Positions 26,112 through 34,816 of a DNA stretch of 64,000 bases are shown here, piece after piece. The stretch is from Bradyrhizobium sp. 190 (lineage in GTDB: Bacteria > Pseudomonadota > Alphaproteobacteria > Rhizobiales > Xanthobacteraceae). The position numbers and the translations under genes were made by a program. The notes beneath the pieces were generated by a model that was not told the origin of the DNA, did not search any database, and was given only the letters and a program-made list of their open reading frames with translations. Location of the stretch: NCBI RefSeq assembly GCF_023073415.1, contig NZ_JADPJL010000037.1:186001-250000 (forward strand). The letters run 5' to 3'. How positions within the stretch are numbered: the stretch's first letter is position 1; the number at the start of each line of letters is the position of its first letter.

Positions 26112-26284
26112 CCCTACCCCTCCTAATCCCTTCGAATTGGGCCGGTAGCGCGGTGCGCTGCCGGCCCAAAGCGTTTATACTCACCTCTTCGGGCCATGAG
26201 TTCGGGCTTTGGCGCTTGCGCGCGTCCGATCGGCGTGAAGAAAGCACGTCCGCATCAAGTGCCGGGAGAGGGAGACCCGCAGCG

Positions 26285-29200
26285 ATGCTGCACGACTGGG
26301 GCGTGATCGCCGCCGCGTTCGCCTATATCGGCCTGCTGTTCGTCGTCGCCAGCTACGGCGACCGGCTGTCGCCGAGCCAGCGCGGCCGCGCCGGCATGCT
26401 GATCTATCCGCTGTCGCTGGCGATCTACTGCACCTCATGGACCTTCTTCGGCTCGGTCGGTTTCGCCACCCGCACCAGCACCGACTTCCTCGCGATCTAT
26501 GTCGGCCCGATCCTGATGATCGGGCTATGCACGCCGCTGCTCCGGCGCGTGATCCAGCTCGCCAAGTCGCAGAACATCACCTCGATCGCCGACTTCATCG
26601 CGGCGCGCTACGGCAAGAGCCAGGCGGTCGCCGGCACGGTGGCTGTCATCGCGATCGTAGGTTCGGTGCCTTACATCGCGCTGCAGCTCAAGGCGGTGGC
26701 GTCCTCGCTGGAGACGATCCTGAGCGAGGACAAGCTGTTCTCCTCGATCCCGATCATCGGCGACATCGCGCTGGTCGTGACACTGGCGATGGCGGCCTTC
26801 GCGGTGTTGTTCGGCACCCGCCAGACCGACGCCACCGAACACCAGCACGGCCTCATGCTGGCGGTCGCCACCGAATCCATCGTCAAGCTGGTGGCCTTTC
26901 TCGCCGCCGGCGCCTTCGTCACCTTCTGGATGTTCACGCCCGTCGAGCTGATCGAACGCGCGATGAAGACCCCGGAGGCGGTGCGCGCGATCAATTATTC
27001 GCCGTCGATCGGCAATTTCCTCACCATGACGCTGCTGTCGTTCTGCGCGATCATGCTGCTGCCGCGGCAGTTTCACGTCAGCGTGGTCGAGAACTCCAGC
27101 CCCGAGGAGGTCAGCCGAGCCCGCTGGCTGTTTCCGCTCTATCTGGTCGCCATCAACCTGTTCGTGATTCCGATCGCGCTCGCCGGCCTCGTCACCTTTC
27201 CGTTCGGCGCCGTGGACAGCGACATGTACGTATTGGCGCTGCCGATCGAGGCGGATTCCCCGCTGCTCAGCATTGCCGTCTTCGTGGGCGGCCTGTCGGC
27301 CGCGACCGCGATGGTGATCGTGGAATGCGTCGCGCTCTCCATCATGGTCTCCAACGACATCGTCTTGCCGCTGGTGCTGCAGCGCAGCCGCGCGACGCGC
27401 GACGGAAGGAAGGATTTCGGCGACTTCCTGCTCAGCATCCGGCGCTTTGCGATCTTCGCCATCATGGTGATGGCGTATTTCTACTATCGCGCGCTCGGCA
27501 ATGCACAGCTGGCGGCGATCGGCCTGCTGTCGTTCGCAGCGCTTGCCCAGCTGGCGCCGGCCTTCTTCGGCGGCCTGTTCTGGCGCGAGGGAACCGCCCG
27601 CGGCGCCATGACCGGCATGCTGGTCGGCTTTGCGGTGTGGGCCTATACGCTGTTCCTGCCGAGCTTCCTGGAGGGTAATCCCACCGGCCTGCTGCTGCTG
27701 CAACACGGACCGTTCGGCATCGAGGCGCTGCGTCCGCGGGCATTGTTCGGCGCCGACCTGCCGCCGCTGATGCATGGCGTGCTCTGGTCGCTCTCGCTCA
27801 ACATCCTGACCTACATCGTGATGTCGATCGCACAACGGCCTTCGTCGATCGAACGGCTGCAGGCGGATCTGTTCGTGCCCAACACGCTGGCGCCGATTGC
27901 ACCGACGTTCCGGCGCTGGCGGACGACCGTTACCGTGCAGGACATCCAGAGCACGGTGGCGCAATATCTCGGCCCCGAGCGCGCTGCCCAAGCTTTCGAG
28001 ACCTTTGCCGGCGGACATCGCGGCAATCTCGATCCGGCCGCGCCCGCCGATTTCGAACTGCTGCAACACGCCGAACGCCTGATCGCCTCCTCGATCGGGG
28101 CCGCCTCCTCGCGCCTCGTGATGTCGCTGTTGCTGCGCAAGCGAACCGTTTCCGCCAAGGCCGCGCTGAAGCTGCTCGACGATTCCCACGCCGCGCTGCA
28201 TTTCAATCGCGAGATCTTGCAAACCGCGCTGAACCATGTGCGCCAGGGCATCGCGGTGTTCGATGCGGATTTGCAGTTGATCTGCTCGAACGCCCAGTTC
28301 GGCGAAATTCTCGCGCTGCCGCCGCATCTCGTGCAGCTCGGCATCCCCCTGCAGGAAATACTTGAATTCATGGGCGCCGTCAGCCCGGCCGACTTCGGCG
28401 CCCCCGATGGCTTGCTGCAGCGGCGGCTGGATGCCTACACCACCGAGGGCGAGCCCTATCTGGAGCGCCTGCCGGACCGCCACATGGTGATCGAAGTCCG
28501 CTCCAACCGGATGCCGGGTGGCGGTTTCGTCGTCACCTTCTCAGACGTCACGCCGAGCTTCGAGGCCGCCGAAGCGCTGGAACGCGCCAATGCGACGCTG
28601 GAAAAGCGCGTCCGCGACCGCACCGAGGAACTGACCCGCCTGAATTCCGAGCTGGCGCAGGCCAAGAGCACCGCCGAGGACGCCAACATCTCGAAGACCC
28701 GATTCCTTGCGGCCGCCAGCCACGACATCCTGCAGCCGCTCAACGCGGCACGACTCTATGTGACGAGCCTCGTCGAGCGGCAGAGTGGCGGCGAGGATTC
28801 GCGCCTCGTCGAAAACATCGATGACTCGCTGGAGGCGATCGAGGAGATCCTCGGCGCGCTGCTGGACATTTCGCGGCTCGATGCGGGAGCGATGGCGACT
28901 TCGATCTCCAGCTTCAAGATGGCCGACCTGATGCGTTCGCTCGAGATCGAGTTTGCGCCGATCGCCCGCGCCAAGGGGCTGGAGCTTACCTTCGTGCCCT
29001 GCTCGCTGCCGGTGCAATCCGACCGCTCGCTGCTGCGCCGGCTGCTGCAGAATTTCATCTCGAACGCCATCAAATATACCCCGCGGGGGCGCGTGCTGGT
29101 CGGTTGCCGCCGCCACGGACAATCGCTGCAGATCGGAGTCTACGACACCGGCGTCGGTATTCCCGTTGCGAAGCGCGGCGAGATCTTCAAGGAGTTTCAT

Positions 29201-29794
29201 CGCCTGGAACAGGGCGCGCGGATCGCCCGCGGCCTCGGTCTCGGCCTGTCGATCGTGGAACGGCTGGCGCGCGTGCTCAACCATGGCATCACGATCGACG
29301 CCACGGCCAGCGGCGGCTCGGTGTTTTCGGTGACGGTGCCGGTTGCGACAGCGATCAACCATACCGCCGCGGTCACCAGCGCGACGCCGCTTTCCAGGAC
29401 GCCGATGAGCGGCGCCCTGATCGTTTGCATCGAGAACGATCCGGCGATCCTCGACGGCATGAAGACGCTGCTGACGGCGTGGGACGCCGAGGTGATCGCG
29501 GTGGCCGACCCCGACGCCGCGATCGCGGCGATCGAATCCTCCGGCAGCAGCGTGACGGGCCTTCTGGTCGACTACCATCTCGATCGCGGCAACGGCGTTG
29601 CCGCGATCCGCGAAATCCGCCGCCGCTTCGGCGAAAACATTCCGGCCATCCTGATCACGGCGGATCGCAGCCCGAATGTCCGGGCGGCCGCGCGCGAGGA
29701 AAACATCGCGATCCTCAACAAGCCGGTGAAGCCGGCCTCGCTCCGCGCCCTGCTCGGCCAGTGGCGGGCGCAGCAGTTAGTGGCGGCGGAATAG
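26285..29794 (+). CDS. Hybrid sensor histidine kinase with sodium/solute-symporter-like sensor (CrbS-like)
   Basis: A 1169-residue protein. About residues 1-500 form an SSS-type transporter domain with 12-13 spans. A PAS domain and coiled coil follow (about 640-800), then HisKA with the phospho-accepting His813 in AAASHDILQPL, a HATPase domain with LLQNFISNAIKYTPRG and ARGLGLGLSIV, and a C-terminal receiver with Asp1096 in LLVDYHLDRG. This architecture is that of CrbS/MctS/CbrA-type kinases that couple carboxylate availability to acetate-use genes. The start MLHDWG fits the first span. The LuxR-type gene at 30474-31148 is the likely partner. Confidence 0.9.
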   Translation: MLHDWGVIAAAFAYIGLLFVVASYGDRLSPSQRGRAGMLIYPLSLAIYCTSWTFFGSVGFATRTSTDFLAIYVGPILMIGLCTPLLRRVIQLAKSQNITSIADFIAARYGKSQAVAGTVAVIAIVGSVPYIALQLKAVASSLETILSEDKLFSSIPIIGDIALVVTLAMAAFAVLFGTRQTDATEHQHGLMLAVATESIVKLVAFLAAGAFVTFWMFTPVELIERAMKTPEAVRAINYSPSIGNFLTMTLLSFCAIMLLPRQFHVSVVENSSPEEVSRARWLFPLYLVAINLFVIPIALAGLVTFPFGAVDSDMYVLALPIEADSPLLSIAVFVGGLSAATAMVIVECVALSIMVSNDIVLPLVLQRSRATRDGRKDFGDFLLSIRRFAIFAIMVMAYFYYRALGNAQLAAIGLLSFAALAQLAPAFFGGLFWREGTARGAMTGMLVGFAVWAYTLFLPSFLEGNPTGLLLLQHGPFGIEALRPRALFGADLPPLMHGVLWSLSLNILTYIVMSIAQRPSSIERLQADLFVPNTLAPIAPTFRRWRTTVTVQDIQSTVAQYLGPERAAQAFETFAGGHRGNLDPAAPADFELLQHAERLIASSIGAASSRLVMSLLLRKRTVSAKAALKLLDDSHAALHFNREILQTALNHVRQGIAVFDADLQLICSNAQFGEILALPPHLVQLGIPLQEILEFMGAVSPADFGAPDGLLQRRLDAYTTEGEPYLERLPDRHMVIEVRSNRMPGGGFVVTFSDVTPSFEAAEALERANATLEKRVRDRTEELTRLNSELAQAKSTAEDANISKTRFLAAASHDILQPLNAARLYVTSLVERQSGGEDSRLVENIDDSLEAIEEILGALLDISRLDAGAMATSISSFKMADLMRSLEIEFAPIARAKGLELTFVPCSLPVQSDRSLLRRLLQNFISNAIKYTPRGRVLVGCRRHGQSLQIGVYDTGVGIPVAKRGEIFKEFHRLEQGARIARGLGLGLSIVERLARVLNHGITIDATASGGSVFSVTVPVATAINHTAAVTSATPLSRTPMSGALIVCIENDPAILDGMKTLLTAWDAEVIAVADPDAAIAAIESSGSSVTGLLVDYHLDRGNGVAAIREIRRRFGENIPAILITADRSPNVRAAAREENIAILNKPVKPASLRALLGQWRAQQLVAAE

Positions 29795-29829
29795 AAGCCG
29801 ACGCTGGCTCGCGGACGTCACCAGGCAGA

Positions 29830-30470
29830 CCGTAGGATGGGTGGAGCGCAGCGATACCCATCACCTCGCCACGACGTGTTCAATGCCTCTCGCCAAACTC
29901 CCCATCGAGGCCGGAAACATCGCCTGCCCAGTCCTCTGGATAGACACCGTTTCTCACCATGCGATGAAACGACGAATATGGCCAATCGCTGACGCGTTTC
30001 ACAAGCCCATGTTTGACAGGGTTGATGTGAACGTAATCGATGTGGCGCGAAAAATCGATCTCGTCGCGAATCGTGCGCTCCCAATAGCGGCGCTGCCAGA
30101 TACCGCGTTCGCCTTTGCCGATACGACTGCTTGAGATCGGCTCGCCGGCGGCGAGCTTGCGGGAGAACGACGTTTTGATAAGCCGCCAGCGCGTGGAGAA
30201 ATCCGCATCGCCTTCCGGTAGCGTCCAAACCGAGTGGAGGTGGTCAGGCAACACGACGATTGCATCGATCGCGAATGGATGATGCCTTTGCGTCTCGCGG
30301 AAGGCTGTTCGCAATGCTTCGATACTTTCGGTCAATAATTGGAGCCGACGATCCGCCAGATTGACGGTGAAAAAGAAACTGCCTCCGGCAACGAAATTGC
30401 GGCGGTAGCCGGTCATGCAAGCATGCTCGTGTGGAGAGATGGGTATCGCTGCGCTCCACCCATCCTACGG
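29830..30470. mobile_element. REP-associated tyrosine transposase element with 33-bp perfect inverted ends
   Basis: The 33 bases at 29830-29862 (starting CCGTAGGATGGGTGGAGCGC) are exactly repeated in inverse complement at 30438-30470. Between them is one gene for a Y1 transposase of the RAYT/TnpA-REP class on the minus strand. The element exactly fills the convergent gap between the kinase gene (stop at 29794) and the regulator gene (stop at 30474). The ends resemble the REP pairs at 5222, 23433 and 49072. Confidence 0.88.
29880..30416 (-). CDS. REP-associated tyrosine transposase (Y1 transposase)
   Basis: A 178-residue protein of the RAYT family, single-strand DNA transposases related to IS200/IS605 TnpA. 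The HUH metal motif is LPDHLHSVW (His59 and His61), and the catalytic tyrosine is probably Tyr128 in HIDYVHINPVKHGLV, the family signature. Arg/Trp-rich IWQRRYWERTIRD is also typical. The protein appears intact. RAYTs are thought to mobilise REP hairpins; here the gene lies between two identical inverted copies. Confidence 0.93.
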   Translation of the reverse strand: MTGYRRNFVAGGSFFFTVNLADRRLQLLTESIEALRTAFRETQRHHPFAIDAIVVLPDHLHSVWTLPEGDADFSTRWRLIKTSFSRKLAAGEPISSSRIGKGERGIWQRRYWERTIRDEIDFSRHIDYVHINPVKHGLVKRVSDWPYSSFHRMVRNGVYPEDWAGDVSGLDGEFGERH

Positions 30471-30473
30471 TCA

Positions 30474-31148
30474 CTACCCCGTCGGCGTGCCCTGGCGCCA
30501 CTGGCCGCCGGAGATTTTCGCGGCGGCGATCACGGCCTGAGTCCGGCTCTCGACGCCGAGCTTCTGCAGGATCGCCGAGACATGCGCCTTGATGGTCGCT
30601 TCCGACACGCCGAGCTCATAGGCGATCTGCTTGTTGAGCAGGCCCTCCGACAGCATCATCAGCACGCGCACCTGCTGCGGGGTCAGCGTGACCAGGCGAT
30701 CGCGCAGCCGTGCCATGTCGGGATCGTCGGCCGACGAAAGATCGGTGTCCGGCGGAACCCAGACGTCGCCCTCCATCACCTTCATGACGGCGTCGCGCAG
30801 CGTTTCGACGCCGAAGCGCTTGGGGATAAAGCCGGAGGCGCCGAAATCCAGCGACCTTCGGATCGTGCCGGCATCGTCGCTGGCGGACACGATCACCACT
30901 GGGATAGCCGGATACTGCGCGCGCAGGTAGATCAGGCCGGAGAAGCCCGAGATCCCCGGCATGGTGAGATCGAGCAGGATCAAATCAACGTCGGAATCCC
31001 GCTCCAGCAGCGCGGTGAGATCGTCGAACGACCCCGCCTCGCTGATGACGGCCGACGCCACGACGCTGCCAACCGCCTGCCGCAGGGCGTCGCGGAACAA
31101 CGGATGGTCATCGGCGATGACGAGGTGGGTGTTTGCAACAGCAGTCAT
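30474..31148 (-). CDS. LuxR-family response regulator (CrbR/MctR-like)
   Basis: A 224-residue two-domain regulator. The receiver has acidic pair IADDHPLFRDAL, phospho-acceptor Asp60 in LILLDLTMPGISGF and Lys in IPKRFG. The LuxR-type HTH is LTPQQVRVLMMLSEGLLNKQ followed by VSEATIKAHVSAIL. The start MTAVANTH places the receiver normally; an upstream in-frame ATG would add 33 unrelated residues. It converges on the hybrid kinase and is followed in the same region by the exonuclease/DUF294 and symporter genes, so control of acetate or monocarboxylate use is a reasonable inference. Confidence 0.92.
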   Translation of the reverse strand: MTAVANTHLVIADDHPLFRDALRQAVGSVVASAVISEAGSFDDLTALLERDSDVDLILLDLTMPGISGFSGLIYLRAQYPAIPVVIVSASDDAGTIRRSLDFGASGFIPKRFGVETLRDAVMKVMEGDVWVPPDTDLSSADDPDMARLRDRLVTLTPQQVRVLMMLSEGLLNKQIAYELGVSEATIKAHVSAILQKLGVESRTQAVIAAAKISGGQWRQGTPTG

Positions 31149-31377
31149 CTGATCCGGAGCACCGACGCCAAGTCGGAAAAGCATGCAACTCATTGCTGAT
31201 TGACAGCAATTTGATTGTCCACTGTCAGGGAGCGTCTTGCAAGGCAACCTTTCCCGCGTTGCGCAAAAGCAGTTAATTCGTGGGTTCCTGCGGATCGATG
31301 GTGCAGTGCAAAAATAAGCACGGCGGCCGCGACGCGGAGCGCGAGCTGCAAGCGATATGGCCGCCCTTCCCGCCGCT

Positions 31378-33510
31378 TCAACCCTTGAACAGGAGATCGC
31401 GGGTCAGATCATCGATAATCGTGACCGCCTGCAATGCCCCGCGCAGCCGGTCGCGGTCACGGGCCGACAATCGCTTCACCGAAACCGCGTTCGAAGGAGG
31501 GATGCCGAGGGCGATATCCTCGATCTGCTGCGAAACGATCAGATCGAAAAAGACGCCCTGGGCCTCGGCGAGCGCGTCGAGATCGCCTGCGCTGAGCTTG
31601 ATTTGCGCCTTCACCGCAGCCAGTCGCGCCGGCGTCGATCGTTCTATCACGTGGTAGCGGATCGCAAGCGCGCGCGCCGCGGCGACTAGGCCGAACAGTC
31701 CGGCCGCCTTGAGATCGATACGGCCGGCGACCGTGCGGAAGCCGCCAAGCAACTTCAGGCTCGCCGGAATGCTGATGTCCTCGACCAGAAGCTTGGCGAA
31801 CGCCACCTGGCCCTCGGCCGCCGCGAAGGCCGCCTGCCGCACCGAGGCGGCGAGGGTGCCATCGCCATGAACGGCGCGCAGGTCGAAGAAGATGTCGACG
31901 GACAACAGATCCGCCGGACGCGACCGCATGATCCATTTGTCGATCCGCTCTTGCCAGGTTGCCACCGAGCCGCGCCAGGGCGCATTCTTCGCCATGACGC
32001 CGCCCTTGCAATAGGGCACCCCGACTTCGTGCAGGATATCGGCGATGTGCGTCCCGAACGCCGCGAACCAGCGATCCCCCTCGCCGTCAGGTTCGCCTTG
32101 CGCGAAGATCAAGGCGTTGTCCTGATCCATCGCCAACAGGCTTTCGCCGCGTCCGGCCGATCCAAGAACCAGCAGGGCGTAGCGACAAGGCGGCTCGCCG
32201 CGGCCGTTTTCCCGCATGCGCCGCTCCGCAATCACGGCGGCCTGGCGGGAGAGAGCTCCCAGTTCGCGTGAGATGATTTCGGCGATGTCACGGCCGGACA
32301 GGCCTTCCGTCAGCAGCATTTCCGCTACCCGCGGCAACTTCGCCCAGGCCGCAGCCAGCGCATGCGCATCATCAGCACAATCGATCTCGTCGCCGAGCGA
32401 TACGGCGTCGCCAGCGCGCAGGCGCAGCAGGTCGCGCGCCGACAATGCACCGACCACGTAGCCGGCCTCGTCGACGACGCCGAGATGGCGGGTCTTGAGA
32501 CGGTTCATCCGGCCGATCGCACGATAGACGAACGCATCCGCCGGAACCGACGCCAGCGGCTTGTTCATGATCTCGGCGACGCTCCGCTGCAGCGCCGCGG
32601 CGCCGAGCCGGGCGATGGCGCGCAGCACGTCGCGCTCCGTGGCGATCCCCGCCTCGACCGCTCTCATTTCCTGGCCCGGCTCCGGCCGGCCGACATAGAC
32701 CGCCGATATCCTCTCGTCCGTCATTCGCGCCAGCGCTTCGCCAACCATGGCGTCCGGCGGCACGAAGATCGCCGGCGTCCGCATGATGTCGCGGATGCGA
32801 TGGCGGAACGCATAGCTGTCGAAGCGCTTCAGCGTTTGTTCGGCGTCGACGCGGGCCGTGGCGTCGACCGCCTCGATCCAACCGCTGCGCACCTGATCGT
32901 CGAGCACGGCGGTGAGCGCGCGGCAGGCGCGTTCGGCTTCCGCGACGGTGCGGATGCCGTGCTCGCGCAACTTCGGCACCAGCGCAACGAATATCCGCGC
33001 GGTCGTGACCGCGTCGCCGAGCGCAGAGTGTCGATCGGCGGCGTCGATGCCCAACCAGTCCGCGAGCTTCTCCAGCGTGTAGCCGGCCAGTTCGGGGGCG
33101 GCGATCTGCGCCAGCAGCCTGGTGTCGAGTGTCCTCGGCCGCGACCACGGCAACCCCGCCAGATCGCATTCGCGCTTGAGCATTGCGAGATCGAAGCCGA
33201 CGGTGTGACCGATTACGAGGAAGCCATCGAGGAACGTCTCGAAACCCGGCCAGACCTCGGCGAACAAGGGCGCGCCGGCGACCGCCGCGTCGGCAATGCC
33301 GTGGATGCGCGTCGTCTCGGCGGGGATCGTCTCATTCGCCGGTCGGAGCAATTGACGAAACCGATCCTCGGCAATCAGCTTTCCGGCCAGGAGCCGCACG
33401 CCCGCAAGCTCGATCACCCGTGCCTTGCGTGGATCAAGCCCGGTGGTTTCAGTATCGATGACAACGGCGTCGAGCGACAAGAGCGAGGCACCGCCAGCCG
33501 TCCTGTCCAT
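31378..33510 (-). CDS. DEDDh exonuclease - CBS pair - DUF294 nucleotidyltransferase fusion
   Basis: A 710-residue multidomain protein. Residues 12-180 are a DnaQ-like 3'-5' exonuclease (VVIDTETTGL with Asp19/Glu21, Asp107, and DRHSALGDA with His161/Asp166). Two CBS motifs cover about 238-365 (RDIMRTPAIFVPPDAMV, AEIMNKPLASVPADAF). The C-terminal half is a DUF294 nucleotidyltransferase with GSAGRGESLLAMDQDNALI (450-468) and a substrate-binding partner domain. DUF294-CBS proteins regularly accompany acetate-permease and CrbS-type kinase genes. All catalytic residues appear intact; the substrate is unknown. Confidence 0.88.
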   Translation of the reverse strand: MDRTAGGASLLSLDAVVIDTETTGLDPRKARVIELAGVRLLAGKLIAEDRFRQLLRPANETIPAETTRIHGIADAAVAGAPLFAEVWPGFETFLDGFLVIGHTVGFDLAMLKRECDLAGLPWSRPRTLDTRLLAQIAAPELAGYTLEKLADWLGIDAADRHSALGDAVTTARIFVALVPKLREHGIRTVAEAERACRALTAVLDDQVRSGWIEAVDATARVDAEQTLKRFDSYAFRHRIRDIMRTPAIFVPPDAMVGEALARMTDERISAVYVGRPEPGQEMRAVEAGIATERDVLRAIARLGAAALQRSVAEIMNKPLASVPADAFVYRAIGRMNRLKTRHLGVVDEAGYVVGALSARDLLRLRAGDAVSLGDEIDCADDAHALAAAWAKLPRVAEMLLTEGLSGRDIAEIISRELGALSRQAAVIAERRMRENGRGEPPCRYALLVLGSAGRGESLLAMDQDNALIFAQGEPDGEGDRWFAAFGTHIADILHEVGVPYCKGGVMAKNAPWRGSVATWQERIDKWIMRSRPADLLSVDIFFDLRAVHGDGTLAASVRQAAFAAAEGQVAFAKLLVEDISIPASLKLLGGFRTVAGRIDLKAAGLFGLVAAARALAIRYHVIERSTPARLAAVKAQIKLSAGDLDALAEAQGVFFDLIVSQQIEDIALGIPPSNAVSVKRLSARDRDRLRGALQAVTIIDDLTRDLLFKG

Positions 33511-33579
33511 TGCCCCTCCCTTCGCCGTCGTCCCGAGGATGTCGGCCGTTAGCCGGGCATTGGCAAAGTCCGGCCGGTC

Positions 33580-34188
33580 CTATTTCAGCAGCGCGCCGGC
33601 CAGCGCGGCCGCATCGATGCGATCGACCAGTTCATCATGGATGTTGCACAGGCTGACGCGAAGGTAATTGCGGGTGGTCTGGAAATCCCGCCCGCGCAGC
33701 TTTTCGTGGATCGGCATCATGGCAAAATAGCTTTCCGCCAGCGGTTCGGGAATGTCCATCACCCGCTTGGGCGCATGGCCCCCCACCAGGTCGAGCCGAT
33801 GCGCCAACTCCCGCCGCGCCTCTTGCCAGGCGGCCTCGCCGATCGACGGCGGGATTGGATAACGGTCGAAGACCGAAAGGACGACCGCGATGATCTGGTC
33901 GAGAACCGCCCGGCGATCGGCGCCGGCATGCGGACGCAGGACCACGTCTACCATCTCGCCGACCATTGAAAGGCCGAGCGGAAATGCCTGCCAGCGCGCG
34001 TGTTCAACCGACCTGGCAAAGCCCTCCTCGGCAAACAGCACCTTGGCGTAGTGGCCTGCCCGAGCTCGGGAATATTCGTAGATGCCCTTTTGCACGATGA
34101 ACGCGGATTGCGCATCAATGAAGTCCGCGAGGGCCTCTCGGTCTCGAATCGGCGGACGGGGTCGAAACAGTTTTTCGAACAGCTTCAT
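33580..34188 (-). CDS. Conserved hypothetical protein
   Basis: A 202-residue soluble, helix-rich protein without a signal peptide. Blocks such as LADFIDAQSAFIVQKGIYEY, followed soon by FARSVEHARWQAFP, look conserved in rhizobial relatives, but I cannot assign a family function. It lies directly upstream of, and on the same strand as, the exonuclease/DUF294 gene (69-nt gap) and is divergent from the DUF485/symporter operon, so it belongs to the same locus. Confidence 0.75.
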   Translation of the reverse strand: MKLFEKLFRPRPPIRDREALADFIDAQSAFIVQKGIYEYSRARAGHYAKVLFAEEGFARSVEHARWQAFPLGLSMVGEMVDVVLRPHAGADRRAVLDQIIAVVLSVFDRYPIPPSIGEAAWQEARRELAHRLDLVGGHAPKRVMDIPEPLAESYFAMMPIHEKLRGRDFQTTRNYLRVSLCNIHDELVDRIDAAALAGALLK

Positions 34189-34524
34189 CGCGGCCTCATC
34201 CTGCCAGACGACCCGTGTGACTTCTACAACTTACCGTATCTGGTCCCGGCAAGTTCAATGTTCTCTACGCCGCGCCGTTAGCAGCTGCGGCAATTTCCAC
34301 TGCTCAACGCTTTACTCCCGTTCGCAAACGCAACAAATAATACCCCCGAAAGTCTAATGAAGGCGTGACGATTCGTGGTGTTACCCTGCGTTGTCTCCAA
34401 AATCGGCACCAGACCGATAGAGCCGCGGCAAGGGGGGCGCCGCACTGAAGGGATTTGCATTCCCCTCGATCGTTTCATCCCGGCGCACTTTGCTGACCGG
34501 TGCTTTGAAGAAGGAATGCATTCC
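34189..34524. other. Divergent promoter region of the DUF485/symporter operon
   Basis: This 336-base stretch separates a minus-strand gene from the plus-strand symporter operon and must hold promoters for both. It is visibly more AT-rich around 34300-34370 than its surroundings. It contains TACCCCCGAAAGTCTAAT at 34341, partly matched upstream of the transporter gene at 38253. No gene is evident in it. Confidence 0.6.
34341..34358 (+). promoter_or_regulatory. Candidate activator site upstream of the DUF485/symporter operon
   Basis: TACCCCCGAAAGTCTAAT agrees at 13 of 18 positions with TCCCACCGAAAGTACTAT at 38136, in front of the other carboxylate-type transporter. The shared core is CCGAAAGT. 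It lies about 170 bases before the DUF485 start, a plausible distance for a response-regulator site. Confidence 0.35.
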
Positions 34525-34803
34525 ATGGCTGACTCTACAAGCATGAAACAAAGAGAAGAAGCTCACTGGGCAAAGACCTCGCGTCTGATGTTCACGCATC
34601 TCGGCATCTGGTTCTTCTTCGGCTTCGTCATCCACATGTTCGTGAAGCCTCTCAACAATATCGTCATTCCGATCCTCGGTTTCCCGCTCGGCTTCTACAT
34701 GGCCGCGCAGGGATCGCTCATTGCGTTCGTGGTCATGCTGTTCGTGTTCGCGAAACAGCAGGACAAGATTGATCGCGAATTCGGCTTTGCCGAGGAAGAT
34801 TGA
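34525..34803 (+). CDS. DUF485 family membrane protein (YjcH-like), symporter partner
   Basis: A 92-residue protein with two membrane spans (about residues 25-45 and 52-80) and charged ends. DUF485 proteins (E. coli YjcH) are nearly always encoded directly before an ActP-type acetate symporter, as here with a 13-nt gap. The first ATG at 34516 is too close to AGAAGGA to be used, so the ATG at 34525 is preferred. Its biochemical role is unknown; an accessory subunit of the permease is the usual suggestion. Confidence 0.88.
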   Translation: MADSTSMKQREEAHWAKTSRLMFTHLGIWFFFGFVIHMFVKPLNNIVIPILGFPLGFYMAAQGSLIAFVVMLFVFAKQQDKIDREFGFAEED

Positions 34804-34816
34804 GGGGGAAGAGATC

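Noticed and set aside
25898..26284. N-terminal extension of the hybrid kinase into hemA
   Set aside because: The extra 129 codons overlap hemA in another frame, and the membrane domain begins naturally at the ATG at 26285.
26525..28483. A 652-codon open frame antisense to the hybrid kinase
   Set aside because: It is a GC-rich shadow frame of a well-supported kinase gene with a biased composition (Arg, Gln, His, Gly).
31200..31300. An FNR-like half site (TTGATTG) upstream of the LuxR-type regulator
   Set aside because: Only one half resembles the consensus and the second half is absent.
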